Origin: Gammaproteobacteria bacterium
GTDB lineage: Bacteria; Pseudomonadota; Gammaproteobacteria; JAABTG01
NCBI GenBank assembly: GCA_034522055.1
Contig: JAXHLS010000006.1
Coordinates: forward strand, 186,001-250,000
DNA: 64,000 nt
Direction: 5' to 3'
Shown: positions 1 to 9,486 of the stretch, piece by piece
Layout: each line of letters starts with the position of its first letter
Position numbering within the stretch: the stretch's first letter is position 1
Program-made: the position numbers and the translations under genes
Notes under the pieces: generated by a model
What the model was told of the DNA's origin: nothing
The model's input: only the letters and a program-made list of their open reading frames with translations
Databases searched by the model: none

Positions 1-57
1 ATCCGCATCGTCTCGATGGCCTCCGAGCCCCGCGACGGCAGGGAGGACGGCTCGTGA
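1..57 (+). CDS. nuoJ: NADH-quinone oxidoreductase subunit J, C-terminal end (partial)
   Basis: The window opens inside a reading frame whose last 18 codons end in TGA at 55-57. The TGA overlaps the GTG start of the next gene, giving the tight coupling usual for nuoJ-nuoK. Identity comes from position directly upstream of nuoK; the visible tail is hydrophilic and not diagnostic by itself. Confidence 0.75.
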   Translation: MRIVSMASEPRDGREDGS

Positions 58-359
58 TACCCCTTTCCTATGTACTCATCCTGGCGGCCATCATGTTCTG
101 CCTGTCCATGGCCGGCATCTTCCTCAACCGCAAGAACGTGATCATCCTGCTCATGTCCATCGAACTCATGCTGTTGTCGGTGAACATGAACTTCATCGCC
201 TTCTCTCATTATCTCGGTGACAACGCGGGCCAGGTGTTCGTGTTCTTCATTCTCACGGTGGCGGCCGCCGAGTCCGCCATCGGTCTGGCGATCCTGGTGG
301 TGCTGTTCCGCAACCGCCAGACCATCAATGTCGCCGATCTGGATACCATGAAAGGTTAG
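54..359 (+). CDS. nuoK: NADH-quinone oxidoreductase subunit K
   Basis: Membrane subunit of respiratory complex I (NDH-1), part of the proton-translocating arm and homologous to MrpC/MnhC. The 101-residue length is typical. It has three predicted membrane helices, and the conserved acidic residues are visible: Glu in helix 2 ([10 protein letters not shown]) and helix 3 ([11 protein letters not shown]). The start is GTG at 54, overlapping the nuoJ stop by 4 nt, which implies translational coupling. Confidence 0.96.
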   Translation: MIPLSYVLILAAIMFCLSMAGIFLNRKNVIILLMSIELMLLSVNMNFIAFSHYLGDNAGQVFVFFILTVAAAESAIGLAILVVLFRNRQTINVADLDTMKG

Positions 360-363
360 GGCA

Positions 364-2331
364 GTGACCATGGACATGTTCGACATCTATCTGGCCATTC
401 CCCTGGCCCCCCTGGTGGGCGCCCTCATCGCCGGTCTGTTCGGCAAGGCCATCGGGCGCGCCGGGGCCCACTGGGTCACCATCATCGGCGTGGCGCTATC
501 CACCGTGCTCTCCTTCGTGGTCTATAACCACCACGTGCTGGAGGGCGGCGCCGCCTTCAACGGCGCCGTCTATACGTGGGGGCTGAGTGACGGCATCGCC
601 TTCCAGGTGGGCTTCCTCATCGATCAACTGTCCGCCACCATGATGGTGGTGGTGACCTTCGTGTCCCTCATGGTGCACATCTACACCATCGGCTACATGC
701 ACGACGATCCGGGTTACCAGCGCTTCTTCAGCTACATCTCCCTGTTCACCTTCTCCATGCTCATGCTGGTGATGTCCAACAACTTCCTGCAGCTGTTCTT
801 CGGCTGGGAGGCGGTGGGGCTGGTGTCCTACCTGCTCATCGGCTTCTGGTTCGACCGGGAATCGGCCATCTATGCCAACATGAAGGCCTTCCTGGTGAAC
901 CGGGCAGGGGATTTCGGCTTCCTGCTGGGGATCTCGGCGGTGCTGATGTACTTCGGTACCCTGGACTATGCCGAGGTGTTTGCCCGGGCGCCCGAGTTCG
1001 TGGGTACCACCATGGAGATCATCCCCGGTGCCGAGTGGTCCCTGTTCTCGGTCATCTGCATCCTGCTGTTCATCGGCGCCATGGGGAAATCCGCCCAATG
1101 GCCGCTGCACGTGTGGCTGCCCGATTCCATGGAAGGCCCGACGCCCATCTCGGCCCTCATCCATGCCGCCACCATGGTGACCGCCGGCATCTTCATGGTG
1201 AGCCGCATGTCGCCGCTGTTCGAGCTCTCGGAGACGGCCCTGTCCTTCGTCCTCATCATCGGCGCCATCACCGCCTTCTTCATGGGGCTGCTGGGGCTGG
1301 TGCAGAACGACATCAAGCGGGTGGTGGCTTACTCCACCTTGTCCCAACTGGGCTACATGACGGTGGGCCTGGGGGCCTCGGCCTATGCGGCGTCCATGTT
1401 CCATCTCGGCACCCACGCCTTCTTCAAGGCCCTGCTGTTCCTGGGGGCGGGGGCCGTGATCATCGCCATGCATCACGAGCAGGACATGCGCCGCATGGGC
1501 GGGTTGCGTAAATACATGCCCATCACCTATGCCACCGCCCTCATCGGCTCCCTGGCCCTCATCGGCTTTCCGGGCTTCTCGGGCTTCTTCTCCAAGGATG
1601 GCATCATCGAGGCGGTGCACCATTCGGAGCTGTGGGGAGCCGACATCGCCTATATGGCCGTGCTGTCGGGGGTGTTCGTCACCGCCCTGTATTCCTTCCG
1701 CATGTTCTTCATGACCTTCCACGGGCGCGAGCGCATGGACGACCATACCCGGGAGCACCTCCACGAGGCCCCATGGGTGGTCACCGGGCCGTTGATATTG
1801 CTGGCCATCCCGTCGGTGATCATCGGTTGGTGGTGGGCCGAGCCCATGCTGTTTGGCGGCTATTTCGGCGAGGCCATTTTCGTCGCCCCCGAGCACGATA
1901 CCCTGGCCCGCCTGGGGCAGGACTACCATGGGCTGGTGGCGTTCCTGCTCCACGGCATCATGGCGCCACCCTTCTGGCTGGCGGCGCTGGGGGTGCTCAC
2001 GGCCTGGTTCCTGTACATCAAACGCCCCGATCTGCCGGCGCAGATCGTGGCGCGCATACGGCCCCTTCATACTATTCTGGTGGAGAAGTATGGTCACGAC
2101 CGTTTCAACGACTGGTTCTTCGGCGGCGGCACCCGTGGCCTCGGTACCTTGTTGTGGCGGGTGGGGGATATGGGTCTCATCGACGGCCTGATGGTGAACG
2201 GATCGGCCCGGGTGGTGGGATGGTTCTCGGGGGTCTTCCGGCGCATCCAGACGGGGTACCTGTATACCTACGCCTTCGCCATGATCATCGGACTGCTGCT
2301 GTTGCTGCAGTTCGCCGTCGGCGGCCTGTGA
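364..2331 (+). CDS. nuoL: NADH-quinone oxidoreductase subunit L
   Basis: Large antiporter-like subunit at the distal end of the complex I membrane arm. It is 655 residues, within the usual range, and almost wholly membrane-spanning with the long C-terminal lateral helix region. Conserved stretches include FFGWEAVGLVSYLLIGFW (proton-pathway Glu), KSAQWPLHVWLPDSMEGPTP and KALLFLGAG. Translation could begin at GTG 364 or ATG 370. It sits 4 nt after nuoK and 15 nt before nuoM, in one operon. Confidence 0.96.
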   Translation: MTMDMFDIYLAIPLAPLVGALIAGLFGKAIGRAGAHWVTIIGVALSTVLSFVVYNHHVLEGGAAFNGAVYTWGLSDGIAFQVGFLIDQLSATMMVVVTFVSLMVHIYTIGYMHDDPGYQRFFSYISLFTFSMLMLVMSNNFLQLFFGWEAVGLVSYLLIGFWFDRESAIYANMKAFLVNRAGDFGFLLGISAVLMYFGTLDYAEVFARAPEFVGTTMEIIPGAEWSLFSVICILLFIGAMGKSAQWPLHVWLPDSMEGPTPISALIHAATMVTAGIFMVSRMSPLFELSETALSFVLIIGAITAFFMGLLGLVQNDIKRVVAYSTLSQLGYMTVGLGASAYAASMFHLGTHAFFKALLFLGAGAVIIAMHHEQDMRRMGGLRKYMPITYATALIGSLALIGFPGFSGFFSKDGIIEAVHHSELWGADIAYMAVLSGVFVTALYSFRMFFMTFHGRERMDDHTREHLHEAPWVVTGPLILLAIPSVIIGWWWAEPMLFGGYFGEAIFVAPEHDTLARLGQDYHGLVAFLLHGIMAPPFWLAALGVLTAWFLYIKRPDLPAQIVARIRPLHTILVEKYGHDRFNDWFFGGGTRGLGTLLWRVGDMGLIDGLMVNGSARVVGWFSGVFRRIQTGYLYTYAFAMIIGLLLLLQFAVGGL

Positions 2332-2346
2332 GAGGGATGAGTAGAG

Positions 2347-3864
2347 ATGCTGTTTGAAAAACTTCCCCTTCTGAGCCTGCTGGTGTGGCTGCCCATCCTG
2401 GGCGGGGCGTGGATCCTGGTCGCCGGCGAGAAGAATGCGGTGGGCGCACGGGTCATCGCCCTGCTGGTATCCCTCGCCACCTTGCTGCTGTCCATCCCCC
2501 TCTATACGGGCTTCGATACCACCACCCCGGCCATGCAGTTCGTGGAGAAGCTGCCCTGGATCGAGGCCTTCAGCATCAACTATCACCTGGGGGTGGATGG
2601 CTTTTCCATGCCCCTGATCCTGCTCACCGCCTTCACCACGGTGCTGGTGGTGATCTCGGCCTGGGAGGTGATCCAGTACAAGATCGGCCAGTATATGGCG
2701 GCCTTCCTCATCATGGAGGGCCTGATGATCGGCGTGTTCGCGGCCATGGACGCCATGCTGTTCTACGTGTTCTGGGAGGCCATGCTCATCCCCATGTTCC
2801 TGATCATCGGTATCTGGGGCGGGCCCAACCGCATCTACGCCACCATCAAGTTCTTCCTCTACACCTTCCTCGGCTCGGTGTTCATGCTGGTGGCGCTGCT
2901 CTATCTCTACGGCCAAGCCGGGAGCTTCGCCATCCATGATATGCACGCGGTCTCCATCGGCTTGTCGGCGCAGATTCTCATCTTCCTGGCCTTCCTCATC
3001 GCCTTCGCGGTGAAGGTGCCCATGTGGCCGGTGCATACCTGGCTGCCCGATGCCCACGTCGAGGCTCCCACCGGCGGCTCGGTGGTGCTGGCGGCCATCA
3101 TGCTGAAAATGGGTGGCTACGGCTTCCTGCGCTTCAGCCTGCCGATCACCCCCGATGCCAGCCGCGAGTTGGACTGGCTCATGATCGCCCTGTCCCTCCT
3201 CGCCGTGGTCTATATCGGCTTCGTGGCCATCGTCCAGAAGGACCTCAAGAAGCTGGTGGCCTACTCCAGCATCTCCCACATGGGCTTCGTCACCCTGGGC
3301 TTCTTCGTGGCCTTCGCCATCCTGGAAAACACCGGGGATATTCGGGGGGCGGCCCTGGGCATGGAAGGGGGCATGATGCAGATGATCTCCCATGGCTTTA
3401 TCTCCGGCGCCCTGTTCCTGTGCGTGGGGGTGCTCTACGACCGCATGCACACCCGCGAGATCGGGGCCTACGGCGGCGTAGCCAATCCCATGCCGGTATT
3501 CGCCGCCTTCATGATGCTGTTCATCATGGCCAACTCGGGCCTGCCGGGCACCTCGGGCTTCGTGGGCGAGTTCATGGTCATCCTGTCCAGTTTCCACGCC
3601 AGCTTCTGGTACGCCTTCCTCGCCGCCAGCACCCTGTTGCTCGGAGCCACCTACAACCTGTGGATGTACAAGCGCGTCATCTACGGCAAGGTGGCCAACG
3701 ACGAGGTGCGGGGGCTCGGTGACCTGAGCGCCCGCGAGTTCCTGATCCTCGCGGTCCTGGGGGTGGTGGTCATCCTCTTCGGCGTCTGGCCCCAGCCCCT
3801 CCTCGAGGTCATGCATCCCACGGTGGAGCATCTGATTGGGCATATGGTGGAGTCGAAGCTTTGA
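2347..3864 (+). CDS. nuoM: NADH-quinone oxidoreductase subunit M
   Basis: Second antiporter-like proton-pumping subunit of complex I, 505 residues, polytopic. Diagnostic segments are FYVFWEAMLIPMFLIIGIWG (essential Glu), KVPMWPVHTWLPDAHVEAPT (Lys channel) and KKLVAYSSISHMGFV. ATG at 2347 follows a purine-rich stretch. In most nuo operons nuoN follows directly; here about 520 nt carrying an unrelated gene and repeats intervene. Confidence 0.96.
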   Translation: MLFEKLPLLSLLVWLPILGGAWILVAGEKNAVGARVIALLVSLATLLLSIPLYTGFDTTTPAMQFVEKLPWIEAFSINYHLGVDGFSMPLILLTAFTTVLVVISAWEVIQYKIGQYMAAFLIMEGLMIGVFAAMDAMLFYVFWEAMLIPMFLIIGIWGGPNRIYATIKFFLYTFLGSVFMLVALLYLYGQAGSFAIHDMHAVSIGLSAQILIFLAFLIAFAVKVPMWPVHTWLPDAHVEAPTGGSVVLAAIMLKMGGYGFLRFSLPITPDASRELDWLMIALSLLAVVYIGFVAIVQKDLKKLVAYSSISHMGFVTLGFFVAFAILENTGDIRGAALGMEGGMMQMISHGFISGALFLCVGVLYDRMHTREIGAYGGVANPMPVFAAFMMLFIMANSGLPGTSGFVGEFMVILSSFHASFWYAFLAASTLLLGATYNLWMYKRVIYGKVANDEVRGLGDLSAREFLILAVLGVVVILFGVWPQPLLEVMHPTVEHLIGHMVESKL

Positions 3865-3886
3865 GGGGAATGGGGCAAGGGAATAG

Positions 3887-3929
3887 TTAATAGTGAATAG
3901 TGAATAGTGAATAGGGAATAGGGAATAGC
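3887..3929 (+). repeat. Short tandem repeat of 7-bp units (GTGAATA / GGGAATA)
   Basis: Downstream of nuoM lie about six consecutive 7-bp units, first GTGAATA-like then GGGAATA-like. The terminal GGGAATA units are the left arm of the inverted repeat described at 3913-4375. No coding function is visible. Confidence 0.8.
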
Positions 3930-4375
3930 GGGAAGCCAAGTGGGCATGGGTAAGGTGAAGCTCAGGGGAGACCGGAATGGATGCCGATGTGAAGTGGAGA
4001 CGCCACTATAGGCTTGAGGTATGGAAACAGGGGATCGTTCTCGTCAAGGCCGTTTACGACCTAACCCGACGGTTTCCCAATGATGAGCGATATGGTCTGT
4101 GCACGCAGCTTCGTAGGGCGGCCATATCGGTCCCGAGCAATATTGCGGAGGGTGTCGCGCGAACAAGCGACAAAGAGTTGTTGAGGTTCTTGGATATAGC
4201 AAGTGGCTCGCTCAGTGAAGTGGATACACAGCTTATCATTGCCAGCGAACTGGGATATCTGCGGAGAGATGATGAAATTTTTCAAAGAGTGGCCAATGAG
4301 TCCCGTCTCCTTGCTGGATTCATCAGGAGTGTCCAGGATGTCCGGAGACGTCCCTAAAGCTATTCCCTATTCCCT
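3913..4375. repeat. 17-bp perfect inverted repeat enclosing the four-helix-bundle gene
   Basis: The left arm at 3913-3929 (AGGGAATAGGGAATAGC) is the exact reverse complement of the right arm at 4359-4375. The right arm starts one base after the stop codon of the enclosed gene. The transcript could fold into a 17-bp stem holding the whole gene in its loop, as in the intervening sequences of some 23S rRNA genes. Seen directly in the sequence; the interpretation as an IVS-type unit is inference. Confidence 0.8.
3977..4357 (+). CDS. Four-helix-bundle protein, 23S-rRNA-intervening-sequence (IVP) family
   Basis: 126 residues, nearly all predicted helical. The family signature is visible: [20 protein letters not shown] near the N-terminus and [14 protein letters not shown] in the middle, followed by [19 protein letters not shown]. 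The family is known from ORFs within intervening sequences of 23S rRNA genes and as free-standing genes; its function is unsettled, with a pentameric bundle binding nucleic acid proposed. ATG at 3977 has an upstream GGGGAG. Here it interrupts the nuoM-nuoN junction and is framed by an inverted repeat. Codon use is less GC-rich than nuo, consistent with acquisition. Confidence 0.88.
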   Translation: MDADVKWRRHYRLEVWKQGIVLVKAVYDLTRRFPNDERYGLCTQLRRAAISVPSNIAEGVARTSDKELLRFLDIASGSLSEVDTQLIIASELGYLRRDDEIFQRVANESRLLAGFIRSVQDVRRRP

Positions 4376-4385
4376 GCCTCCAGAA

Positions 4386-5819
4386 ATGACCGCCTTCGTC
4401 GCCATCACTCCCGAGCTGTTCCTCCTCACCATGGCCTGCGTGGTGCTCATCGTCGACGCCTTCCTGCCCGACGCCTATCGGGCGGTGACCTACCAGCTGG
4501 CCCTCATGACCCTGGTCATCACGGGGGGGCTTACGGTGGCCCTGTATCCCGACGAGCCCCAGGTGGTGTTCCATGGCGCGGCGGTGGTGGATGGTATGGG
4601 CTCGGTGCTGAAGGCCTTCATCGCCGGCATCGCCTTCTTCGCCTTCACCTATTCCAAGGACTACCTGCGGGAGCGCAACGTCTTCAAGGGCGAGTACTAC
4701 GTCCTCGGCCTGTTCGCGGTGCTCGGCATGATGATCATGGTGTCGGCCCACAGCCTGCTCACCGTCTACCTGGGCCTGGAACTGTTGTCCCTGTGCCTCT
4801 ACGCCATGGTGGCCATGCACCGGGATTCCGCGGATGCCTCCGAGGCGGCCATGAAGTACTTCGTGCTGGGGGCCCTGGCCTCGGGCATGCTGCTCTACGG
4901 TATTTCCATGATCTACGGCGGCACCGGCACCGTGGACCTCGGGGAAATCGCCCAGGTGGTGGCCAGTGGCGACATCGTGGATGACACGGTGCTGGTGTTC
5001 GGGCTGGTGTTTCTGGTGGTGGGTCTCGCCTTCAAGCTGGGCGCCGTGCCCTTCCACATGTGGTTGCCCGACGTCTACCACGGCGCCCCCACGGCCGTGA
5101 CCCTGTTCATCGGTTCGGCGCCCAAGATGGCGGCCTTCGCCATGGTGATGCGGGTGCTGGTGGACGGTCTCGAAGGCCTGCAGGCCGACTGGCAGGCCAT
5201 GCTGATCATCCTCGCCGTCCTGTCCATGGCGGTGGGCAATGTCATCGCCATCGCCCAGACCAACCTCAAACGCATGTTCGCCTATTCCACCATCGCTCAT
5301 GTGGGCTTTCTAATCCTCGGGATCCTTGCGGGTACCGAGGCGGGCTACGCCGCTTCAATGTTCTACGCCATCGTCTATTCCATCATGAGCCTCGGCGGTT
5401 TCGGCATGATCGTGTTGCTGTCCCGGAGCGGCTTCGAGGCCGACCGCCTGGAGGACTTCAAGGGCCTCAACGAGCGCAGCCCGTGGTTCGCCTTCATCAT
5501 GATGGTGTTCCTGTTCTCCATGGCCGGCGTGCCCCCCTTCGTGGGCTTCTGGGCCAAGTGGTCCGTGCTGCGGGAGGTAGTGGCGGCGGACATGGTGTGG
5601 CTCGCCGTGGTGGCCGTGGTGTTCTCCATCATCGGCGCCTTCTACTACCTGCGGATGGTCAAGCTGATGTACTTCGACAAGCCCGATGACGCCAGTCCCA
5701 TCACCGCCGGGGGTGACCTCCAGGCCGCCGTCAGCATCAACGGCCTCGCGGTGCTGGGCCTCGGCCTCTTCCCCGGGGCCCTGTTGGCGCTGTGCGTGTC
5801 CGCCATGGCGGCGGGCTAG
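4386..5819 (+). CDS. nuoN: NADH-quinone oxidoreductase subunit N
   Basis: Third antiporter-like membrane subunit of complex I, 477 residues from ATG 4386. The open frame extends upstream to 4203, but that part overlaps the inserted IVP gene and does not resemble NuoN; the sequence from [14 protein letters not shown] matches the family start. Conserved segments are [37 protein letters not shown] and [15 protein letters not shown]. The ribosome-binding site is weak, as expected if translation was once coupled to nuoM. Confidence 0.94.
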   Translation: MTAFVAITPELFLLTMACVVLIVDAFLPDAYRAVTYQLALMTLVITGGLTVALYPDEPQVVFHGAAVVDGMGSVLKAFIAGIAFFAFTYSKDYLRERNVFKGEYYVLGLFAVLGMMIMVSAHSLLTVYLGLELLSLCLYAMVAMHRDSADASEAAMKYFVLGALASGMLLYGISMIYGGTGTVDLGEIAQVVASGDIVDDTVLVFGLVFLVVGLAFKLGAVPFHMWLPDVYHGAPTAVTLFIGSAPKMAAFAMVMRVLVDGLEGLQADWQAMLIILAVLSMAVGNVIAIAQTNLKRMFAYSTIAHVGFLILGILAGTEAGYAASMFYAIVYSIMSLGGFGMIVLLSRSGFEADRLEDFKGLNERSPWFAFIMMVFLFSMAGVPPFVGFWAKWSVLREVVAADMVWLAVVAVVFSIIGAFYYLRMVKLMYFDKPDDASPITAGGDLQAAVSINGLAVLGLGLFPGALLALCVSAMAAG

Positions 5820-5887
5820 TCGGATGTGCTGTCAGCGACCCCTGTGCCGTTACGGGCGGGTTCTTCCCGGATCGCAGGCGGCTGAAG

Positions 5888-5909
5888 AGCCCCGCTCTTT
5901 GGCGGGGCT
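5888..5909 (+). terminator. GC-rich hairpin downstream of nuoN
   Basis: AGCCCCGC (5888-5895) pairs perfectly with GCGGGGCT (5902-5909) around a 6-nt loop, 69 nt after the nuoN stop. No T-run follows, so it may be an attenuating or Rho-assisted end rather than a classical intrinsic terminator. Confidence 0.55.
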
Positions 5910-6040
5910 CATGGCGCTGTCCTTCGTGGTTTCGCCTTTTCCGCCCTCCAGGGCACCCTTCCCTGTCCGCACGGCTTCGAACCCCTTTGTGATCTGCCCG
6001 GTTTGCGGGATAGTGGGCGCAGTTCACGCCTGTAGCCGAG

Positions 6041-6300
6041 GCGGCCGTGGAGCAGGCGCTGCGGGAGACCGAGCGCCGCGGCCTGCGCAGCATCGCCCTG
6101 GTGCCTCTGGACAACCGCCATGGCGACCCCGGCATCGGCGTGTTCCTGGACATCCCGGCCTGCCAGCCCTCGCGGCGGCTGGAGCCCGTGAGCCTGGAAC
6201 GCATCTGGCTTCCCATGCCGAACAGAGACGACCGTGCGAGGCCCTGCTCGAGGGATCAGGTTCCTAAGTTTCTTTGCTCTCAGGCCGCTAAACTGGGTCA
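6041..6300 (+). pseudogene. Unrecognised gene fragment
   Basis: An open stretch with coding-like composition encodes helical sequence (EQALRETERRGLRSIALVPL) and continues to about 6300 without a credible start or a recognisable domain. It is at the head of the frameshift-rich exopolysaccharide-like block and may be the remains of its first gene. Function unknown. Confidence 0.3.
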
Positions 6301-6311
6301 AGTAACCGACG

Positions 6312-8522
6312 ATGAAACAGGCGCTTGGAGTGACGGAGCTCGAGCAATTCTCGGGGAGAACCTCGTCGCCCTGGGGAGCGGCCTGCCGGGGTATACGCCG
6401 CGGTGCCCGCACGGGCGCGACGCTGGTCCCCTCGCCCTGGCGGTGACCGTGGCCGCCGCTCCCGCCGCCGATCGGGCGGGGGCCACGGCGGTGTTCCAGT
6501 TCGACGGCGATCTGCGTTTCGAGCCGGCGGCCGGCCCGCCGGCGGTGGCTGCCGAGATGCCCGAGGCCGAGGCCCTGTGGGGCCGCGTTGGCACTGTGGA
6601 GCGGAGGGTACGCGAGCTGCTGGCGGCAGGCCGGCGTGGCCCCGGTGGGGGACTTCTTCCGCCTCGACTGCGCGCCGGCCGATCCCGAGGCCGTGCTCGC
6701 CCGGAGCTATGAGACCGAGGCCCGGCGCCGCGCCGACGACCCCTCGCTGGCCCTGCGCCGGTGCGTACAACTACCGTGACGAGAAGGGCGGCGGCGGCAC
6801 CGCCTTCTTCGACGACGAGAGTTCCGACCAGGACGCCTACCTGGAGCTGTCCTGGGAACTCCTGGGCAACGGCCGGCGCCAGCGGGAGGTGGAGTCGGCG
6901 ATCTTCCCAGGACCGGGCTGCCGGTCGCCCGCATGTGTCCGCCGCGGAGCGCCGGCGCGAGCGCGATGCCCTGTGCCGGCGCCACGAGCTGCCGGCCTTG
7001 TTCCGGTCCGTGCGGGGCCGCCTGCTGCGGGACAAGCTGGCCCTGGTGGAGCCGCTGTACGCCGCCAACCGCGACGCCTATTTCGGGGGCGGCCGGCTGT
7101 TGGACGACGTGCTGGCGGTGGAATCGGAGCAGGCGGAGGTGGCGGCCCCCGCGCCGCCCTCCACCGCCTCGAAGGTGACGCCGTCGCGCCTGGACTGGAG
7201 CGGGCCACGCCACCCCTACATGGCCCTCGACCTGGACGCCGTGGCCGGCGCCCTGGCCGGGGACGGCGCCCTGCTCCAGACCAACCTGCTCCAGCGCCAG
7301 GTGGCCAAGCGGCAGTCCCGCATCGACGATCTCGATCGCCTGCGCCTGTTCTGCGCGCCGAGGCCGGGGACCTCCAGAGTACGCGGCCCTCGACATGGTG
7401 GCCGGGGTGCGCTTCACCGTGCCCCTGGACGCACCTGACGAGCCGTTGCTGAGGCTCAGGCTCCAGGAGATCGACGAGCGCACCCGGCTCGCCGCCTGGG
7501 AGCGCCGGCTGGATCTGGAGGAGGCCATGCCGCCTCAGGACCAGGCCGTGCGCGCGCGCAACGCCAGGATTATCGCGTGTTGCGGGCCCTGGAGCGGGTC
7601 CGGCGCTCCCTGGCCTAGCGCCGTCTCTACCCCGGCGAGGCGGACCTGTACACGGCGCTGACCCGGGCCATCGACCTGGTGGATGCGACCCTCGAGGCGG
7701 TGACCGCGCGGGAGGAGGTCTACCGGCGCGTCAACGAGGTGCTGCGCCAGGCCGGCCTGGCCTTCGAGCCCCGCTTCGTCAGCGTGGTCCGTTCCAAGGG
7801 CCCCGGCTACCGTGCCCGCACCGGCGAGCGCAGCCTCTACGCGTGGTCGCGGTCTTTCAACACCGTCCCCAACGCCGTTATCCACGAGCTGGCGGCGGCC
7901 AAGGGCCTGGACGAGCTGCTGGTGTCCGCCGGCCGCGCCGTCGACGGCGCCAAGCTGCGCCGGCTGCTGGAGTCCGCCCGCGAGCGCGGCACCCGGGTGT
8001 CGCTGGTGCTGGCCCACAACCCCTGGGCGCTGCCGGCCAACCATGCCGCCGCCGTCGCCCGGGCCCTGGAAACGGCGCGGCTGCATCCGGACATCCATCT
8101 CGACGTGGAGCCCCACACCCTGCCGGGCTTCGATGCCGAGCGCGAGCGCCATCTCCATGACTTCGTGGCCCTGGTGGGCAAGGTGCGCGCGGCCCTGCCG
8201 GACGGGACCCGCCTGAGCGTGGCGGTGCCGGTGTTCTGGGACGTGGCCTCGGCTGCCGCCCGCCTGCGCGGGGCCTGCGTGAACGGCGTCTACCTGATGG
8301 CCTTGCGGATCCCAGAGCCCGGCGCGTATCGTTCGCCGCATCGGGCCCGTTATCGATGCCGTGGGGACGGGGCCGCTGGTGGTGGTGTTGCGCACCGCGG
8401 ACTTCGCCGACGAAGCGGCCCTGGAGCGCGCCTTCGATCACGTCGCTGCCGCCACCGGCATCCGCCGCTTCGGCATTCACAAGCTCGCCGGCTACCTGGA
8501 GCTGGTGGAGTCCGGTCGGTGA
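6312..8522 (+). pseudogene. Exported coiled-coil protein with C-terminal barrel-like domain, multiply frameshifted
   Basis: Joining frames gives one protein of roughly 700 residues. It starts with a signal-peptide-like segment (LALAVTVAAAPAADRAGA, about 6430-6480), continues with Arg/Glu-rich helices resembling an outer-membrane-factor or coiled-coil region, and ends with a domain holding HLDVEPHTLPGF and RLSVAVPVFWDVASAAARL, reminiscent of a TIM-barrel glycosidase-like fold. At least six frame changes are needed, for example near 6640, 6770, 6930, 7375 and 8310. The stop TGA at 8520 overlaps the GTG of the next frame. Domain naming is tentative; membership of the secretion cluster is inferred from neighbours. 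Confidence 0.5.
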
Positions 8523-9477
8523 AGCTGCGCAACCGCAAGAGCCATGTCACCCGCCTGGCCGAGGGCGAGGCCCCGGCGAGCCGCGGCTCGTGGGCCACCA
8601 AGTGGTTCTACTACCTGCTGCTCATCGCTATCGCCGGCTATGCCGGCTGGCACCTGCTGCACTACATCCTGTACCTGGAGGTACGGGGCCAGATCGAGGT
8701 GGAGAAGACCCGCCTGGCCTCACCCCGCGGCGGCATCGTGGAGCGCATCGCGGTGCTCGAGGGGCAGCGGGTGGTGGCCGGCCAGGCGCTGGCGGTCATC
8801 GGCCCGGAGGAGGCCTGCCCGCCGCAGGCCCCACCGAAGCTCGACAGGCTGGAACTCGACCTCGCCATGGACCGCAGCCGCTGGCCCTGCTCGAGCGGGA
8901 GCTGGCCGAAAAGGGAAGCCGCCTCGCCGCCCTGGACCTGCGCCGGGCTTTGGAACTGGACGAGGAGCGCCGCCGCGAGGCCCACGACCTGCGTCGTGAG
9001 CTGGATGAACTCCGGGCCGACGCCCGGCTGCTGGAAAGCCAGATCGGTCTCAAGGCCGAGAATCTGCGGGCGGCCCGTGCCGAGGTGGTGGAAACTCCAC
9101 CGGAGTGCCTGGCTCTAACCGTCCGGGCGCCCTTTGCCGGCCGCGTCACGGCCGTGCTCCTGCGCCCGCACGAGTACCTGCGCCGCGGTCAGGCCCTGTT
9201 CATGCTCAGCCCGGATGAGGGCCCGGTGCGGGTGGAGGCCTACCCGGAGCAGGAGGACACCACACGCTGGTACGAGGGCGCGGTGGTCAGCGTGCTGCTG
9301 CCCGACGGCAGCCGCACCCTGGGTCGGGTGGCGGAGCTGCGCTCAGCGGCCTACGACGGCACACCGCGAGCGCGAGGACTACGTGCCGGTGGAATCCCGG
9401 CCGCGGGTGCACGTGCTGCCCCCCGACGACGGCACGGCGGAAGCTGGCGGGGTTTCGACCGCATGGAGTCCACGTGA
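8519..9477 (+). pseudogene. HlyD/Alg44-like membrane-fusion protein, frameshifted
   Basis: The order of parts is diagnostic of a periplasmic adaptor: short cytoplasmic N-terminus, one membrane helix (WFYYLLLIAIAGYAGWHLL), a lipoyl-like half (EKTRLASPRGGIVERIAVLE), a long coiled-coil hairpin rich in Leu/Arg/Glu, the second lipoyl half (LTVRAPFAGRVTAVLLRPHE) and a beta-domain (VSVLLPDGSRTLGRVAEL). Adaptors of this form accompany synthase-dependent polysaccharide export, as Alg44 does in alginate systems. Frame changes occur near 8870 and 9360. GTG at 8519 overlaps the upstream stop. Confidence 0.65.
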
Positions 9478-9486
9478 GGCAGAGCG

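Noticed and set aside
3887-3929. Possible CRISPR array from the short tandem units after nuoM
   Set aside because: Units are 7 bp with no spacers; it is a simple tandem repeat forming one arm of the inverted repeat.
496-3939. Very long open frame (over 1100 codons) on the minus strand opposite nuoL and nuoM
   Set aside because: It is the antisense of two well-supported genes. Its composition is extremely His/Gln/Gly/Glu-rich, as expected when membrane-protein codons with high GC at third positions are read backwards, and it has no domain.
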